From NCBI GenBank assembly GCA_900313845.1, contig OMTC01000104.1, forward strand, positions 1 through 6,620: DNA of 6,620 nt, written 5' to 3'. This stretch comes from an uncultured Prevotellaceae bacterium. GTDB lineage: Bacteria; Bacteroidota; Bacteroidia; Bacteroidales; Bacteroidaceae. This document shows positions 4,913 to 6,620 of this stretch, in pieces. The stretch's first letter is position 1. Each line of letters begins with the position of its first letter. A program made the position numbers and the translations under genes. Below the pieces are notes generated by a model. It was not told the origin of the DNA, searched no databases, and worked only from the letters and a program-made list of their open reading frames with translations.

Positions 4913-5968
4913 ATGGAAGAAGAAAAAACTCCAAGGAAACGACAAGCATTGGCCGCTGGCATCAGTCTGGTGGTTCATGCGCTGCTTCTGCTGCTCCTTG
5001 CCTTCATCACGCTGAAAGCCAGTAAGCGCGATGAATATCGTGAGGATGGCATTCCTGTGCTTTTGGGCGAAGTGCCCGATGCTTCAGGAATGAATATAGG
5101 CGGACTTCCTTCTTCTGACCAATCGGAAACCCAAGAGGCTACGAACACCAACGACAACGCTTCGGAAGCAACTCCTGAGGAGGCAACTGCCGAGGAAGTC
5201 CCTACTCCAGCCCCTGTTCCACGCAAAAGCACCTCCACGACTGAGCCAAAGACTTCTCCAAAACCTACCGAGAAGCCTCTCATCACGCAGGAGAAAGAAA
5301 AATCCATAGCTGCCGAGAAGGCGAAGGCTGAAGCCAAGAAAGCCAAGGAAAAGGAAGAGGCTTTGGCACGAGAAAAAGCCAAGGAAGCCGCCAAGGCTCA
5401 AGCAGAAGCCGAAGCTAAGCGGAAAGCTGAAGCAGAAGCCCTCCGCAAAGCCGAGGAAGCCAAGCGAAAGGCTGCTGAAGAAGCAAAACGCAAGGCTGAA
5501 GAAGAGGCAAAAGCGAAGAAGGCGGCCGAAGAAAAGGCACGTGCCGATGCAGCCAAGGCAGCAGCTTCCAGCAAGATGTCGGGTGCCTTTGGCAACAACG
5601 GCAATGCAGGAAGCAGTGGAAACACCAGCGGAACGGGTAGTCAAGGTTCTCGCACTGGCAACTCTAACGTAGGTGGCACGAAGGGAACAGGAGGCACGGG
5701 TACTGCAAGTTCAGCCGTAGTCGGCAACAGAACCGTGAGATATTTGGCGAAGCCATCCTATTCCGACCAAACAAGTGAAGGAACTGTCGTCGTGAGTATC
5801 ACCGTTGATTCCAATGGAAAGGTTGTCAGAGCAAATGTCAAGAGCGCTACAACCACCTCCACTGCGCTCCGCAATTCCGCCCTTGCAGCAGCAAAGCAAT
5901 CCACCTTCTCTGCGGGTAGCAACAATGCTGAATCGGGCACAATCACCTACATCTTTAAACAACGATAA
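4913..5968 (+). CDS. tonB: TonB-family energy transducer with TolA-like central coiled coil
   Basis: 351 residues in four parts. A short cytoplasmic tail leads into one inner-membrane helix (about 12-34) containing Ser18-x3-His22, the serine/histidine pair TonB and TolA use to contact ExbB/TolQ. An acidic then Pro/Thr-rich stretch (about 40-125) follows. Residues about 126-220 are almost entirely Ala, Lys, Glu and Arg in a heptad-like pattern, predicting a long helix or coiled coil as in TolA domain II. A Gly/Ser/Asn/Thr linker (about 221-268) leads to a C-terminal TonB-type domain (about 274-351) with GTVVVSITVDSNGKVVRANV (290-309), an alanine-rich helix and the final strand TITYIFKQR. It should span the periplasm and pass motor energy to outer-membrane TonB-dependent transporters. 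The long charged helix leaves open a Tol-like envelope role instead. It is last in the pdxJ-exbB-exbD operon, followed by two hairpins. Confidence 0.9.
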   Translation: MEEEKTPRKRQALAAGISLVVHALLLLLLAFITLKASKRDEYREDGIPVLLGEVPDASGMNIGGLPSSDQSETQEATNTNDNASEATPEEATAEEVPTPAPVPRKSTSTTEPKTSPKPTEKPLITQEKEKSIAAEKAKAEAKKAKEKEEALAREKAKEAAKAQAEAEAKRKAEAEALRKAEEAKRKAAEEAKRKAEEEAKAKKAAEEKARADAAKAAASSKMSGAFGNNGNAGSSGNTSGTGSQGSRTGNSNVGGTKGTGGTGTASSAVVGNRTVRYLAKPSYSDQTSEGTVVVSITVDSNGKVVRANVKSATTTSTALRNSALAAAKQSTFSAGSNNAESGTITYIFKQR

Positions 5969-5991
5969 CTTCTTGTCCTCGTGACAGAAGT
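5968..5991 (+). other. Hairpin immediately after the tonB stop codon
   Basis: ACTTC (5968-5972) pairs with GAAGT (5987-5991) and TGTC (5974-5977) pairs with GACA (5983-5986). This gives a nine-pair stem with one bulged T and a CTCGT loop. It begins on the last base of the tonB stop codon. It has no T-run of its own, so it may protect the 3' end of the transcript rather than terminate it. It lies 8 bases before the terminator hairpin. Confidence 0.5.
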
Positions 5992-5999
5992 CCAAATAC

Positions 6000-6029
6000 A
6001 ATGGCGCGTATATCGCGCCGTTCTTTTTT
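6000..6029 (+). terminator. Intrinsic terminator of the pdxJ-exbBD-tonB operon
   Basis: GGCGCG (6003-6008) and CGCGCC (6014-6019) are exact inverted repeats around TATAT. Flanking A-T pairs and one G-T pair lengthen the stem to 6000-6022. The sequence TTCTTTTTT (6021-6029) follows directly. A G/C stem plus T-run is the classic Rho-independent form. It separates the tonB operon from the DJ-1-family gene, which must have its own promoter or rely on read-through. Confidence 0.88.
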
Positions 6030-6058
6030 AATCACTTAACCCCCATACTCATAATTCT

Positions 6059-6620
6059 ATGGAAAAGATATATGTATTCTTTGCCCCAGGCTTCGAGGAC
6101 ATCGAAGCACTTAGTATCATCGACGTTTGCCGTCGTGCAAATCTTCCAGTTGTCACCGTTTCCACAACAGGCGAGCAGAGTGTAGTCAGTGCTCACAATG
6201 TTCCTATCGTCACCGATGCCCTCTTTGAGGAGCTCGACTATAGCGATGCAGCACTTATCTTCCTTCCTGGCGGCATGCCTGGCGCCACAAACCTTTACGC
6301 ACACGAAGGTCTGCGCGAAGTGATTCTTGCACAATACGAAGCAGGAAAACCACTCGGTGCCATCTGTGCTGCTCCCCTCGTTTACGGACGTATGGGTCTG
6401 CTGAAAGGCAGAAAGACCACTTGCTATCCTGGCTTCGAAGGTGAACTCCAAGGTGCTACCCCTACAGGTGAGCTCATCGTTTGCGACGACCAGTTCTTCC
6501 TTGGCAAAGGTCCTGGTGCAGCTCTCCGCCTCGGCTATGCCATCGTTGAGCATTTCTGTGGCAAGGAAAAAGCAAATGAAATATGTGCTGGCATGCTCTA
6601 TCCAGATGCCATCAAAGCTG
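6059..6620 (+). CDS. DJ-1/PfpI (ThiJ-like) family protein, C-terminus cut by window edge
   Basis: The frame is open from ATG at 6059 to the window end (187 codons), so only the last few residues can be missing given the family's usual 180-190. The start MEKIYVFFAPGFEDIEALS carries the first strand and the conserved glutamate (Glu16) that supports the catalytic cysteine. FLPGGMPGA (68-76) is the family's GG turn. Cys103 in GAICAAP (100-106) sits at the nucleophile elbow. The tail GKGPGAALRLGYAIVE (149-164) matches the DJ-1 subgroup containing YajL and human PARK7, not the longer Hsp31 type. Members act as small cytoplasmic dimers linked to oxidative stress or glyoxal detoxification; older annotation calls them thiazole-monophosphate biosynthesis proteins, which is not well founded. 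The exact activity cannot be read here. It follows a terminator. No Shine-Dalgarno sequence or clear TAnnTTTG element was found in the 30 bases between the terminator and the start. Confidence 0.92.
   Translation, partial: MEKIYVFFAPGFEDIEALSIIDVCRRANLPVVTVSTTGEQSVVSAHNVPIVTDALFEELDYSDAALIFLPGGMPGATNLYAHEGLREVILAQYEAGKPLGAICAAPLVYGRMGLLKGRKTTCYPGFEGELQGATPTGELIVCDDQFFLGKGPGAALRLGYAIVEHFCGKEKANEICAGMLYPDAIKA

Noticed and set aside
3775..4962. A 395-codon open frame on the minus strand, opposite exbB and exbD.
   Set aside because: It lies fully antisense to two clear genes in one operon. Its translation is rich in His, Asp, Cys and Glu without any recognisable domain, as expected from the reverse of conserved coding DNA.
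5084..5644. Minus-strand open frames opposite tonB giving Phe/Leu/Ser-rich or Ala/Ser-rich peptides.
   Set aside because: They are the mirror of the Ala/Lys/Glu-rich repeat codons of tonB. Low-complexity coding DNA leaves other frames open; the hydrophobic look is an artefact.

Overview
The window reads as a stretch of core chromosome from a member of the Bacteroidales, probably Prevotella or a close relative. Three things point there. The protein variants are of that phylum's type (RuvA, PdxJ, an ExbB/ExbD pair, a TonB with a long charged central domain). The promoter-like elements have the TAnnTTTG form. Shine-Dalgarno sequences are mostly absent. The genus is an inference from sequence style and was not tested.

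Left part (1-2840), all read leftwards: nadK (NAD kinase, 2810-1923), then after only 2 bases a half-size ABC exporter (1920-265), then a G/C-rich triple-hairpin palindrome (173-261) that looks like both a terminator and a dispersed intergenic repeat, then the start of ruvA (158-1, cut by the window edge).

Centre (2811-3092): a divergent intergenic region between nadK and pdxJ. It has a good TACCTTTG promoter element facing nadK, a weaker TATTTTTG element facing pdxJ, and an inverted repeat (TTTGCA-N8-TGCAAA) between them. It also holds three consecutive short tandem repeats (GTGAAAA x4, GGATTTAAA x2.5, CTTGAAC x3) followed by two small dyads.

Right part (3093-6620), all read rightwards: pdxJ (pyridoxine 5'-phosphate synthase), then exbB, exbD and a tonB-family gene packed with gaps of 25, 3 and 10 bases. 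The last three should form one inner-membrane energy-transduction complex: ExbB and ExbD form the proton-driven motor, and TonB carries the force across the periplasm to outer-membrane partners. Two successive hairpins, the second with a T-run, close this operon. A DJ-1/PfpI-family gene follows and runs off the right edge.

I found no CRISPR array, transposase, tRNA, rRNA, defence system or clear new multi-gene system. The coding part is conventional housekeeping. The unexplained structure lies in the intergenic DNA (173-261 and 2860-3073), with one residue in ExbB (Gln159) worth an alignment.
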